Origin: Haloferula rosea
GTDB taxonomy: Bacteria > Verrucomicrobiota > Verrucomicrobiia > Verrucomicrobiales > Akkermansiaceae
Reading direction: 5' to 3'
Assembly: GCF_016595525.1 (NCBI RefSeq)
Contig: NZ_JAENII010000003.1
Coordinates: 347,956 to 411,955, forward strand
DNA length: 64,000 bases
Part shown: piece after piece, positions 52,575 through 61,082 of the stretch
Numbering within the stretch: the stretch's first letter is position 1
Layout of the letters: each line of letters starts with the position of its first letter
Translations under genes and position numbers: made by a program
Notes under the pieces: model-generated
What the model was told of the DNA's origin: nothing
The model's database searches: none
The model's input: only the letters and a program-made list of their open reading frames with translations

Positions 52575-55409
52575 ATGCAAACCAGACAATACATCCCTCT
52601 CCTCTACTCGGGGATCCTCTTCCTCTTCGCTTCCGGTACCGCATCCGCGATGAACGTCGGGATCGACGAATTGAAGACGGAATATCTCGTCAACCCGATC
52701 CAACTCGACACGGCGACACCTCGGCTGAGTTGGAAACTCAGGCCCGTGGACCCGAACGCCCGCGACATTTCCCAAACGGCCTATCAGGTTCTGGTCGCCA
52801 GCAGCGCGGAGCGCCTGGCCGAAGACAAAGGCGACTTGTGGGACAGCGGTCGTGTGAAGTCTTCGCAATCGATTCTCGTTCCCTACGGCGGCTCTCCACT
52901 TGAGAGTCGCCAACGCGCCTTCTGGAAAGTCCGTGTCTGGGATCAAGACAAGCAACCCGGCGACTGGTCCGCCCCCGCATCGTGGGAAATGGCCCTGCTC
53001 GAAGCCAGCGACTGGGAAGGCTCCCAGTGGATCGGCCACGCGGACGATACCCGCAAATCAGAGCACTCGGCCCGCGAACAAATTCAAGAGAAGAAAAAGT
53101 TCGATGCCTTCCCCTCCCCCCTGCTGCGAAAGGAAGTCGCCCTCGACAAGGAAGTCCGCTCCGCCAGAGCCTACGTCAGCGGCGTCGGCTACTTCGAACT
53201 CTACATCAACGGCAGCAAGGTCGGAGAAAACCTCCTCGATCCGGGTCAGACGAACTACAACAAGCACACGCTCTACGTCACCCACGACATCACGAAGCAT
53301 CTCACCTCCGGAACCAACGCACTCGGCATCTGGCTCGGCAATGGCTTCTACGGCCAGAACCTCGCCTTTAACCCCGCATTCAAATACGGCAAACCTTCGG
53401 TGCGCGCCAAGTTCGTGATCGACTATCAGGACGGCAGCCGTGTTGAGTTCGCAACCACCACCGATTGGAAGACCGCCCAAAGCCCGATCATCTTCGACAA
53501 CATCTACTGGGGCGAAACCTACGACGCCCGCATCGAGATCCCTGATTGGTCGAAACCCGGTTTCGATGACTCGAAATGGCAGGCCGCCATCAAGCAACCA
53601 GCCCCCTGCCCCGACGACAAGCTCCGCTCGCAGTTGATCCCGCCGATTCAGGTGATGGATCGTCTCGATCCGGTCAAGGTGTTCCCCAGCGGCGAGGGGA
53701 AATACATCGTCGATTTCGGCAAGAACATTGCGGGCTCGGTTGAGATCACCGTCGACCAGCAGGCCGGCGACCTGATCAAGATCGTCCCGGCGGAAGTCCT
53801 CAACAAGGACGGCAAGAGCCTGAACATGCGAACCATGGGCGGCGCACCGGGAAGCGATCACGAACTTTGGTACATCTGCAAGGGTGGCGGGCCGGAATCA
53901 TGGTCGCCGCGTTTCACCTACACCGGCTTCCAGTTTGTCGAAATCAGTGGCCTGAAGGAACCACCGACCAAGGACAGCATCCAGGCCCTCATGATCCGCA
54001 GCGCGATCCGCCGAACCGGCGATTTCTCCTGCTCGGACGAAATGCTCAACAAACAGTATCAGGCCAGCCTGCTTACTCTGGAAGACAACTGGCACTCGAT
54101 CCCCGAGGACTGCCCGCACCGCGAAAAATGCGGCTGGCTTGGCGACGCCCACGCCGCCGCCGACATCAGCTTCTACAGCTACGACATGAGCCGTTTCTTC
54201 ACCAAGTTCATGTGGGATATCGAAGACAGCCTGACCAAGGATGCACGCGTCCGGAAATTCCTGAAGAATCGCCCCGGCGTCCCCCCCATGGTCTCCCCTG
54301 GGAAGCGCGCCAACCGCGTCGGCAACATCGACTGGGCCGTCGCCTACGTGATCGTCCCCTGGCGGATGTATCTGCACACCGGCGACCTCGATGTCTTCAG
54401 GGAGCACTACCCCCACATTAAGGATTTCATCACCTACTACGGGAGCTTTAAGAACAAGGACGGCATCATCGCGGATGGCCTCGGCGACTGGTGCCCGCCA
54501 CGCTGGGACCGGAAAGCTGCTCCGGAATTCATGGAATGCCATCCCCACGTTTCCGGCACCGCCTTCTACTACGAAGCCCTCCAGATCACCGGAAAGATGG
54601 CTCGCGAAATGGGTGATACGAAGTATGCCGATTGGTGCTTCAAGGAAGCGGAGAACATCAACCGCGCCTTCCATAAGACCTGGCTCAAGCCGGTCAAGGG
54701 CTCGAAGCACCAGCACTACGGCAGCCAAACCGCCACCGTGATGGCACTCCGCTTCGGCATGACACCTGAAGATCAGGTCGCGGATCGCATGGCCGCGCTG
54801 CTCCATGACATCGAGGAACTCCACGACGGCCACCATTCCTGCGGCATCCACGGCCTGCGCCATTTCTACACTGTCCTCGCGGAGAACGATCAGGAAGCCC
54901 TCGCCTACCGCATGCTCACCGACACCACCTTCCCCGGGCCCGCCTACATCATGAACCAGGGTCTCTCCACCTGGCCCGAGCGGCAATTCGAGTGGGACAA
55001 GGAGGTCTATCGCAACTCCTTCAACCACCCCATGCAGGGTGGCTTCACCGCCTTCATGCACGAGTCCGTGGGCGGTATCGAACCAGCCTTCGAGCAACCC
55101 GGCTACAAGCGCTTCACCCTGAAACCCCACCTCACCTCGGAACTCCAGTGGGCCAAGACCAGCATGGAGTCGCCCTACGGCACCATCCGCAGTGACTGGA
55201 AGAACAGCGACGATCAATTCGAGTGGAGCGTCGAAGTCCCTCCGAACTCGAAGGCGACGCTCTACTTCCCCTATCGAGAAGGCCGTCAACTCATGGAAGG
55301 AGACGAGGTCATTGAAATGGGGACCCGCAGCAGCAAGGAAGGCCGCCAGACCTGGCTGAAGCACGAAGTTGGGTCCGGACTCTACCATTTCACCATTTCT
55401 CAATCATGA
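52575..55409 (+). CDS. GH78 alpha-L-rhamnosidase (second of three)
   Basis: A 944-residue secreted rhamnosidase. The ATG at 52575 opens a signal peptide (MQTRQYIPLLYSGILFLF). The full GH78 order is visible: Ig-like N-terminal domain (LKTEYLVNPIQLDTATPRLS), beta-sandwich Bac_rhamnosid_N (ARAYVSGVGYFELYINGSKV), a second beta domain, then the alpha/alpha barrel with EDCPHREKCGWLGDAH (Asp512-Glu517) and the late STWPERQFEW, and a C-terminal beta domain (YTRFTLKP-like, YKRFTLKPHL). GH78 enzymes hydrolyse terminal alpha-L-rhamnose by inversion. The stop overlaps the next start (ATGA), coupling it to a DUF1080 protein. Export suggests that it works in the periplasm. Confidence 0.92.
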   Translation: MQTRQYIPLLYSGILFLFASGTASAMNVGIDELKTEYLVNPIQLDTATPRLSWKLRPVDPNARDISQTAYQVLVASSAERLAEDKGDLWDSGRVKSSQSILVPYGGSPLESRQRAFWKVRVWDQDKQPGDWSAPASWEMALLEASDWEGSQWIGHADDTRKSEHSAREQIQEKKKFDAFPSPLLRKEVALDKEVRSARAYVSGVGYFELYINGSKVGENLLDPGQTNYNKHTLYVTHDITKHLTSGTNALGIWLGNGFYGQNLAFNPAFKYGKPSVRAKFVIDYQDGSRVEFATTTDWKTAQSPIIFDNIYWGETYDARIEIPDWSKPGFDDSKWQAAIKQPAPCPDDKLRSQLIPPIQVMDRLDPVKVFPSGEGKYIVDFGKNIAGSVEITVDQQAGDLIKIVPAEVLNKDGKSLNMRTMGGAPGSDHELWYICKGGGPESWSPRFTYTGFQFVEISGLKEPPTKDSIQALMIRSAIRRTGDFSCSDEMLNKQYQASLLTLEDNWHSIPEDCPHREKCGWLGDAHAAADISFYSYDMSRFFTKFMWDIEDSLTKDARVRKFLKNRPGVPPMVSPGKRANRVGNIDWAVAYVIVPWRMYLHTGDLDVFREHYPHIKDFITYYGSFKNKDGIIADGLGDWCPPRWDRKAAPEFMECHPHVSGTAFYYEALQITGKMAREMGDTKYADWCFKEAENINRAFHKTWLKPVKGSKHQHYGSQTATVMALRFGMTPEDQVADRMAALLHDIEELHDGHHSCGIHGLRHFYTVLAENDQEALAYRMLTDTTFPGPAYIMNQGLSTWPERQFEWDKEVYRNSFNHPMQGGFTAFMHESVGGIEPAFEQPGYKRFTLKPHLTSELQWAKTSMESPYGTIRSDWKNSDDQFEWSVEVPPNSKATLYFPYREGRQLMEGDEVIEMGTRSSKEGRQTWLKHEVGSGLYHFTISQS

Positions 55410-56131
55410 AACGACAACTCGCAACACTAGCCCTTCTCGGCGTGATCGCTGGCTCCACCGGATTGCTCACCGCCGACCCGGTCAAAAAGCAGACATCCAC
55501 ACCAAAAGTGGAAACCCAACTCATCAACAACGACCCGGAACCCGACCTGAAGGTGGAAGGTTTCGTTTCTCTCTTCGACGGGGAGACGTTGACGGGGTGG
55601 ACGCCAAAGCAGGGAACCATGAAATTCGAAGTCAGGGATGGCGTGATCGTTGGAACCTGCAGCAAGGGACCCAGCACCTTCCTCTGCACCGACAAGGACT
55701 ACACCGACTTTATCTTCACCTGTGAGACCAAATGGGAAGTGGATGGAAACAGCGGGGTTCAAGTTCGATCACGCACTCGCAAGGAAAAGAAAACGGACGT
55801 CGTCTTCGGTCCCCAGGTCGAAATGGAAGACCTCGCCAAGAATGGTCGTGGCTGGTCCGGAGGGATCTACGGACAGGCATGCGGCGGTTGGCTCTATCCC
55901 CTCAAGTCCCCCGCGCACAAGCCGCTCAAGAACATCATCGACCGCAGCGGCTGGAATCGCATCACCGTCAAGGTCGAGGGAAACGTCTTCAAAACCTGGA
56001 TCAACGGCAAGCCCGCCGCCCACTGGGTCGATGACAAGAACGAGTATCCGAAAGGCTTCATCGGGCTCCAGGTTCACGGAGGAAAGCAAGGCACCATCCT
56101 GTGGAGAGAGCTGAAAATTAAAGAACTCTGA
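55406..56131 (+). CDS. DUF1080 (3-keto-disaccharide hydrolase-type) secreted protein
   Basis: A 241-residue exported protein. A signal peptide (to about residue 23) is followed by a concanavalin-type beta sandwich of the PF06439 family: FVSLFDGETLTGW, FEVRDGVIVGT, FIFTCETKWEVDGNSGVQVRS, GGIYGQACGGWL, WNRITVKVEGNVFKTWINGK and GFIGLQVHGGKQGTILWREL. Family members have been tied to 3-keto-glycoside hydrolysis and to glycan binding. The residues used for catalysis are not established well enough for me to score them. Start overlaps the preceding GH78 stop by four bases, so both products are made together. A joint role in debranching rhamnose-containing glycan is plausible. Confidence 0.88.
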   Translation: MKRQLATLALLGVIAGSTGLLTADPVKKQTSTPKVETQLINNDPEPDLKVEGFVSLFDGETLTGWTPKQGTMKFEVRDGVIVGTCSKGPSTFLCTDKDYTDFIFTCETKWEVDGNSGVQVRSRTRKEKKTDVVFGPQVEMEDLAKNGRGWSGGIYGQACGGWLYPLKSPAHKPLKNIIDRSGWNRITVKVEGNVFKTWINGKPAAHWVDDKNEYPKGFIGLQVHGGKQGTILWRELKIKEL

Positions 56132-56184
56132 AGACAGTCCTCGCCAAGCAATTCCCCAACCAGTCCCGAAAGGACACCCACCAC

Positions 56185-57270
56185 ATGACCCGAAGATTCC
56201 CACACACCTTGTCAGTCCGGACCGCAGCCGCCCCGCTGCTTGCCGGTGCTGTTCTCCAGACGAGTGCCATCGCGGGAAACGTGGACGATTTCTACACCCA
56301 GAAAGGCAGCGACCCAAGCTTCGAAGAGGTGATGGAGAGCGGCGATTTGCCCAGAGGAAAGAATTCGGCAACCGGATTCGAAGGCGCAAGAATTTCGATC
56401 AACCACGAGCTCCTTAAGGATGGCCCGAATGCCCGCCGGCCCCTGATCCAAGACATCATGATCCACACCCTGGGCAACAGCGTGATTCGACGGAAGGATT
56501 TCCCCAAGTGGTCGAGGTGGTATCAGGAGGATGGAAACACCCAGATCTTCCGACTTTTCAAGGACGAGGAGAACGTCCGAAATTCCCGCGGACTCGCCGC
56601 CCGGATCGAGGCGTTCAGCGAGTTCAAATGGAAGAAAGGCGACGGCTGGCAGGAGTGGGTCGCCACCTACACAATCATCAAGCCGCACAACTGCTCGATC
56701 TTCCAGGCCAAGAATCCGATCAACGACTGGTCCGTCATGATCAACATGAACAAGAATGGCGATGTGAATCTCAACCATCGTCGCGGCGAAGACAAACGCT
56801 TGGCCAGTAACATGACCGGCAAACCCTTCCACATCCGGGTCCGCGAGAACGGCCACGACTACGAAGTCTACTTCAACGGCAAGCTGGAGGGCGCAGGAAG
56901 CTACGATCGACCCAAGGGCGAAACCGGCTTTCGCTGGGGCATGTATCTCGGCGCCAAGCCGGTCACCCACGACGCCATGATCCTCGTCACCGGTGCCGCG
57001 ATCAATCCGAAGGATTCCGGGGAACAACTCGTAGCCGAACCCAAGCCGGAACCTCAACCCGAACCAGAACCGGAACCAGGCATTCCCATTCCGCTCCGCA
57101 CTTGGAAGAACCGCAATGGAGAAAGCATCAGGGCCGAAGCCCGCTTCGAGGCGGGAAGCGATGTCATCAAACTCAAGGTCCGCGGCAAATGGATCCCCTA
57201 CCCAGTTGAAGAACTCTCAGACACCGACCGGAAGGAACTGGCTAAGGCCATGGAAGCACTTCCCGATTGA
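56185..57270 (+). CDS. Secreted beta-sandwich protein with SHD1-like tail, possible lyase
   Basis: A 361-residue exported protein (signal peptide to about AIAG, residue 31). Residues of about 60-275 are a beta jelly roll with long polar strands: GARISINHELL, IMIHTLGNSVIRRKDF, WQEWVATYTIIKPHNC, MINMNKNGDVNLNHR, FHIRVRENGHDYEVYFNGK and GFRWGMYLG. The pattern of His, Arg, Lys and Tyr on the strands recalls polysaccharide lyases of the jelly-roll type, but I cannot assign a family. A Pro-Glu linker (PKPEPQPEPEPEP) leads to an SHD1-like domain (about 305-360, RTWKNRNGESIRAEARF, YPVEELSDTDRKEL), common in this phylum. AAAGGAC sits nine bases before the start. Function is open. Confidence 0.7.
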   Translation: MTRRFPHTLSVRTAAAPLLAGAVLQTSAIAGNVDDFYTQKGSDPSFEEVMESGDLPRGKNSATGFEGARISINHELLKDGPNARRPLIQDIMIHTLGNSVIRRKDFPKWSRWYQEDGNTQIFRLFKDEENVRNSRGLAARIEAFSEFKWKKGDGWQEWVATYTIIKPHNCSIFQAKNPINDWSVMINMNKNGDVNLNHRRGEDKRLASNMTGKPFHIRVRENGHDYEVYFNGKLEGAGSYDRPKGETGFRWGMYLGAKPVTHDAMILVTGAAINPKDSGEQLVAEPKPEPQPEPEPEPGIPIPLRTWKNRNGESIRAEARFEAGSDVIKLKVRGKWIPYPVEELSDTDRKELAKAMEALPD

Positions 57271-57533
57271 ACCAATCAGGATGGCGAAACCTCTCCCATC
57301 AGGACAGCTCAAGAACCTCAGCAAAGCCTCCACTCCCCTCATCGCCTTCCACGCAAGTTGTGCACTCGCTGGATGCTCGACGAATGGGACACTCGAGTTG
57401 ATGGATATCGTTCCTCCAAACACAAGCATCACGATCGAATTCCCAAATCACAGAATGAGCAAGATCCTCGGAGCGGGGAAACACGACTTCAGTTTGAAGA
57501 TGTAGGACTCCAACGAGTACCCCTGCATCAATA
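57271..57533. other. Intergenic stretch, no gene seen
   Basis: A 263-base gap between convergent genes. Short open frames here lack a codon pattern, a signal peptide or a family match. No clear terminator stem was found. Confidence 0.5.
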
Positions 57534-58424
57534 TCATAGCCCGCGTCCCTTGGCCATGGTCGCTATCCGCCACAGATCGGGAGCAATTCCGTAAGCCTGC
57601 TTGAACGAAGAGGATAGATGAAAGCCGGAGCTGAAACCGGTTTGCGCGGCGATGTCATCGAGGGTGGCCTCGCTAGAGGCCATCAAAGCACGGGCACGGG
57701 TCAGACGCAGGTGGATTACATAGCGCCATGGCGAGAAGCCCGTGTGCTTCCGAAATTCGCGACGGAAGTGCGAGTAGGCGACGCCGAGATCTTTTGCCAG
57801 AGACTCGATCTTCAGCGGCTCGCGGTAGTGATCACTGAGGTAGCGTTCGGCACGATGAACCGCACGCTGGATGTTAGAGAGCACCGAAGGACCGGCAGCA
57901 ACCCGTGCGCATTGGGCAAGGACCTGCAGTGCAAGGGCCGCCAACTCCGGCTGGCTTCCCGGTTCGTCGGCTCCCACTCGCAGGTGAATCCGGTTGAGGG
58001 CTTCTTCGATCCCGGAACCCAACACGCCCTGCCGGAGAACCGGGTCTTCCGGAAAGACCTCATTCTCAAGCAAGCCATCAACCACTGGTCCACGAACCTC
58101 GATCCAGCTCTCAACCCACCCGGTCTCCGGATCAGGCCGGTAGCGGTGCCAGGTATTCGGAAGGATCAAAAACACCATGCCTGCCTCGACCCGTTCCTGC
58201 TCGGTTGAGCGCGTTTCGATGACTCCACCACCGTCCGCCAGAAAGACCACCTGCAGCGCTTCGATGACACGCCCGTGATCCCAGTTAAGCGCATGATCCA
58301 TAGGATGTTCCGCCGGTGGGTATGAGCTATGAGGCGGCACCCGGGTGAAACCGGATGCCGACAGCACCGAGCCCCATTTCAGAAGCTCCGGAGGCGTCGG
58401 GAGATAGCGAAAGTAATTCTCCAT
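57534..58424 (-). CDS. AraC-family transcriptional regulator
   Basis: A 296-residue regulator. I start at ATG 58424; codons further upstream in the same frame fall into the divergent gene. Residues of about 30-115 form the sugar-binding cupin-like domain (GGGVIETRSTEQERVEAGMVFLI). Residues 195-290 hold the double helix-turn-helix: LKIESLAKDLGVAYSHFRREF and then LDDIAAQTGFSSGFHLSSSF. The gene is divergent from the isomerase-RhaT pair with only 75 bases between starts, the arrangement typical of a regulator controlling its neighbour. The inducer is likely to be L-rhamnose or its isomerisation product, by analogy with RhaS and RhaR; this is not shown by sequence alone. Confidence 0.9.
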   Translation of the reverse strand: MENYFRYLPTPPELLKWGSVLSASGFTRVPPHSSYPPAEHPMDHALNWDHGRVIEALQVVFLADGGGVIETRSTEQERVEAGMVFLILPNTWHRYRPDPETGWVESWIEVRGPVVDGLLENEVFPEDPVLRQGVLGSGIEEALNRIHLRVGADEPGSQPELAALALQVLAQCARVAAGPSVLSNIQRAVHRAERYLSDHYREPLKIESLAKDLGVAYSHFRREFRKHTGFSPWRYVIHLRLTRARALMASSEATLDDIAAQTGFSSGFHLSSSFKQAYGIAPDLWRIATMAKGRGL

Positions 58425-58499
58425 AAAAAAGTCATTTTCTGTATGGTGATGATCATCCTGACTATTCCCTTCAGATTGGCGACCCTCTAATCTGGGACC
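58425..58499. promoter_or_regulatory. Divergent promoter region of the AraC and isomerase genes
   Basis: Seventy-five bases between two start codons facing away from each other. It holds a perfect 10-base palindrome GATGATCATC (58448-58457) and an A-rich tract next to the regulator start. The short spacing means that one bound protein could affect both genes. Confidence 0.55.
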
Positions 58500-59930
58500 A
58501 TGAGTGACACACCTCTGCGCATCGGCTTGTTCGGGATCGGACTCGATACCTACTGGCCGCAGTTTGAGGGCCTGAAACAGCGCCTTGAGGGTGATCTCGA
58601 AACCGTCGCCAGGAAACTCGGCCGTCTCGGAGTGGAGATCGTCAACGTCGGCCTCGTCGACAGCCCCGAACGCGCCTACGAGGCTGGCCGGGAGCTGCGC
58701 CGCGCCGATGTCGACCTGATCTTCCTGCACGTCACCACCTACGCGCTGTCATCGACGGTGCTGCCGGTGGTGCGGCGCGCCAAGGTTCCCGTGATCGTGC
58801 TGAATCTCGCCCCCGCTCCGGCGATCGACTACGCCAGCTTTAACGCTCTCGGCGACCGGACCAAAATGACAGGCGAATGGTTGGCCCACTGTTCGGCCTG
58901 CCCCGTCCCGGAGATCGCAAACGTTCTTCAGCGTGCGGGCATCCGTTTCCATCAGGTCACCGGCGTCCTTCACGACGACCCGATTTGCTGGGACGAGATC
59001 GATGCCTGGGTGGAAGCCGCACGGGTGGCTGCGGTGATGGCGGAGAACCGTCTGGGCCTGATGGGCCACTACTACAGCGGCATGCTGGACATCTACTCGG
59101 ACGTGACCTTGCAATGCGCCGTCTTCGGAACCCACATCGAGATCCTCGAGGTCGATGAACTGGCCGCGCGGCGGCGTGATGTCATCGAAACGGAGATCGC
59201 CGACCGAGTCGCGGAATTTCATCAGGTCTTCGACGTCCAATCCGACTGCCCGGCTGAAGACCTCGCCGAAGCAGCGAGGACCGCGGTGGCGCTCGATGCG
59301 ATGGTGGCTGATCACCGTCTCGGATCGATGGCCTACTACTACAAGGGCACCGGCGTCAGCGAAAACGAAACTGCGGTCGAATCCATCATCCTCGGAAGTT
59401 CACAACTCACCGGGCGCGGCATTCCGGTGGCGGGCGAGTATGAAGTGAAAAACGTGCAGGCGATGAAAATCATGGACCTCTTCGGTGCCGGGGGATCATT
59501 CACCGAATACTACGCCATGGATTTCAACGACGACGTGGTGCTGATGGGTCACGACGGACCAGGACACATCGCAATCGCCGAGGGCAAGACCAAGGTGCGG
59601 CCGCTCAAAGTCTATCACGGCAAGGTCGGCAAAGGGGTCTCGGTCGAAATGGCGGTCAAACACGGTCCCGTCACCCTGCTCTCGGTGATCGAGCGCCCCA
59701 GCGGAAAGCTCGCGCTACTGGTGGCTCAAGGCGAGTCGGTGGCCGGCCCGATCCTTGAGATCGGCAATACCAACAGCCGCTATCGATTCGAATGCGGAGC
59801 GAGGGAATTCGTGAACCGCTGGAACGACGCAGGACCCGCCCACCACTGCGCGGTTGGCATCGGTCATCTCGCCGACAAGATTGAGAAACTCGGCGAACTC
59901 CTCGAGATCCAAGTGATCAACGTTATCTAA
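58500..59930 (+). CDS. AraA-fold sugar isomerase (L-fucose/L-arabinose isomerase family)
   Basis: A 476-residue cytoplasmic aldose-ketose isomerase. The family pattern is clear: LNLAPAPAIDYASFNALGDR and TKMTGEWLAHC in the second domain and GEYEVKNVQAMKIMDLFG in the third. The metal ligands known for E. coli AraA (Glu306, Glu333, His350, His450) have counterparts in Glu313 (AGEYEV), Glu336 (SFTEYY), His351 (LMGHDG) and His448/449 (AHHCAV), with nearly equal spacing, so the enzyme should be active. It is not RhaA-like, yet it lies 29 bases before rhaT. It may isomerise L-rhamnose, or another 6-deoxy sugar or L-arabinose freed from the same glycan. Regulation probably comes from the divergent AraC gene. 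Confidence 0.85.
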   Translation: MSDTPLRIGLFGIGLDTYWPQFEGLKQRLEGDLETVARKLGRLGVEIVNVGLVDSPERAYEAGRELRRADVDLIFLHVTTYALSSTVLPVVRRAKVPVIVLNLAPAPAIDYASFNALGDRTKMTGEWLAHCSACPVPEIANVLQRAGIRFHQVTGVLHDDPICWDEIDAWVEAARVAAVMAENRLGLMGHYYSGMLDIYSDVTLQCAVFGTHIEILEVDELAARRRDVIETEIADRVAEFHQVFDVQSDCPAEDLAEAARTAVALDAMVADHRLGSMAYYYKGTGVSENETAVESIILGSSQLTGRGIPVAGEYEVKNVQAMKIMDLFGAGGSFTEYYAMDFNDDVVLMGHDGPGHIAIAEGKTKVRPLKVYHGKVGKGVSVEMAVKHGPVTLLSVIERPSGKLALLVAQGESVAGPILEIGNTNSRYRFECGAREFVNRWNDAGPAHHCAVGIGHLADKIEKLGELLEIQVINVI

Positions 59931-59959
59931 CACCCTCAACAAGCTCATCCCAAAAACTC

Positions 59960-61054
59960 ATGAATCCCCTTCTCGGCGTTCTCTTTCACTGGCTCGGCGG
60001 TCTTGCCGCCGGGTCCTTCTACGTCCCCTTCCGCGGCGTCAAGCGCTGGTCCTGGGAAACCGCCTGGCTGGTCGCCGGCGTGTTCTCCTGGATCATCGCC
60101 CCATGGGTCTTCGCCCTGATCAACACCAAGGATGTCGTCGCCGTCCTTCGAGAGACACCACGTGAGACCTGGTTCTATACCTACCTCTTCGGCGCGATGT
60201 GGGGCATGGGCGGACTGACCTTCGGACTGACGATGCGCTACCTCGGCATGTCGTTGGGCATGGCGGTGGCGCTCGGCTACTGCACGGTGTTCGGCACCCT
60301 GATTCCGCCCCTCTTCAAGGGCGAGTTCCATGCCAAGCTCATCGAACCGGTCAGCGGTCGCTGGGTCCTCGCCGGGCTGGTGGTCTGCGTGATCGGGATC
60401 GTGATCAACGCCCTCGCAGGAAAGGCCAAAGAGAGCGAAATGGATCAGGAACAGAAGAAGACCACCGTCAAGGAGTTCAACTTCAGGAAAGGAATCCTCG
60501 TCGCGACCTTCTCCGGCATCATGAGTGCCTGCTTCGCCTTCGGCCTCGCCGCTGGCGACCGCATCGGTGAAATCTCAAAAGAGCATGGCACCGATGCCAT
60601 CTGGAGCGGTCTACCGGTGCTCATCGTTGTTCTGTTAGGCGGATTCACCACCAACTTCATCTGGTGCGTGATCCTGAACATCAGAAATCGTACGTGCTAC
60701 GAATACCTTGCCGCCAAGCAAAGGGAAACCGCAGAGCCCGATGGCTCCGACACCCGTCAGATCCCCCTGATCTTCAACTATGGCTTCGCCGCCCTCGCGG
60801 GAGTCGTCTGGTATTTCCAGTTCTTCTTCTACTCGATGGGCGAGACTCAGATGGGCGACTACAAGTTCAGTTCGTGGACGCTGCACATGGCCTCGATCAT
60901 CCTGTTCAGCTCGATCTGGGGACTCTGCCTCGGTGAGTGGAAGGGTGCCAGCCGAAGCGCCAAAACCCGACTCTTCATCGGCCTGGGTATTCTAGTTCTT
61001 TCCACCATCATCATCGGATACGGCAACTACATCGGCGGCCAAAGCGCTCATTGA
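59960..61054 (+). CDS. rhaT: L-rhamnose/H+ symporter
   Basis: A 364-residue inner-membrane protein with about ten hydrophobic segments. It follows E. coli RhaT closely: KRWSWETAWLVAGVFSWII, LFGAMWGMGGLTFGLTMRYL, GMSLGMAVALGYC, KEFNFRKGILVATFSGIMSA and VVWYFQFFFYSMG. It imports L-rhamnose together with protons. Its place between an isomerase and a rhamnosidase makes the region's link to rhamnose use much firmer than the glycosidases alone. It has a longer central cytoplasmic loop (AKESEMDQEQKKTTV) than I remember for the E. coli protein. No kinase or aldolase of the pathway is in the window. Confidence 0.95.
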   Translation: MNPLLGVLFHWLGGLAAGSFYVPFRGVKRWSWETAWLVAGVFSWIIAPWVFALINTKDVVAVLRETPRETWFYTYLFGAMWGMGGLTFGLTMRYLGMSLGMAVALGYCTVFGTLIPPLFKGEFHAKLIEPVSGRWVLAGLVVCVIGIVINALAGKAKESEMDQEQKKTTVKEFNFRKGILVATFSGIMSACFAFGLAAGDRIGEISKEHGTDAIWSGLPVLIVVLLGGFTTNFIWCVILNIRNRTCYEYLAAKQRETAEPDGSDTRQIPLIFNYGFAALAGVVWYFQFFFYSMGETQMGDYKFSSWTLHMASIILFSSIWGLCLGEWKGASRSAKTRLFIGLGILVLSTIIIGYGNYIGGQSAH

Positions 61055-61082
61055 TTCCCACAGATCCAACCCTAGAAGAAAC

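Noticed and set aside
53898..55403. Open frame of 501 codons on the minus strand
   Set aside because: Antisense of the second GH78 gene, with no recognisable motif.
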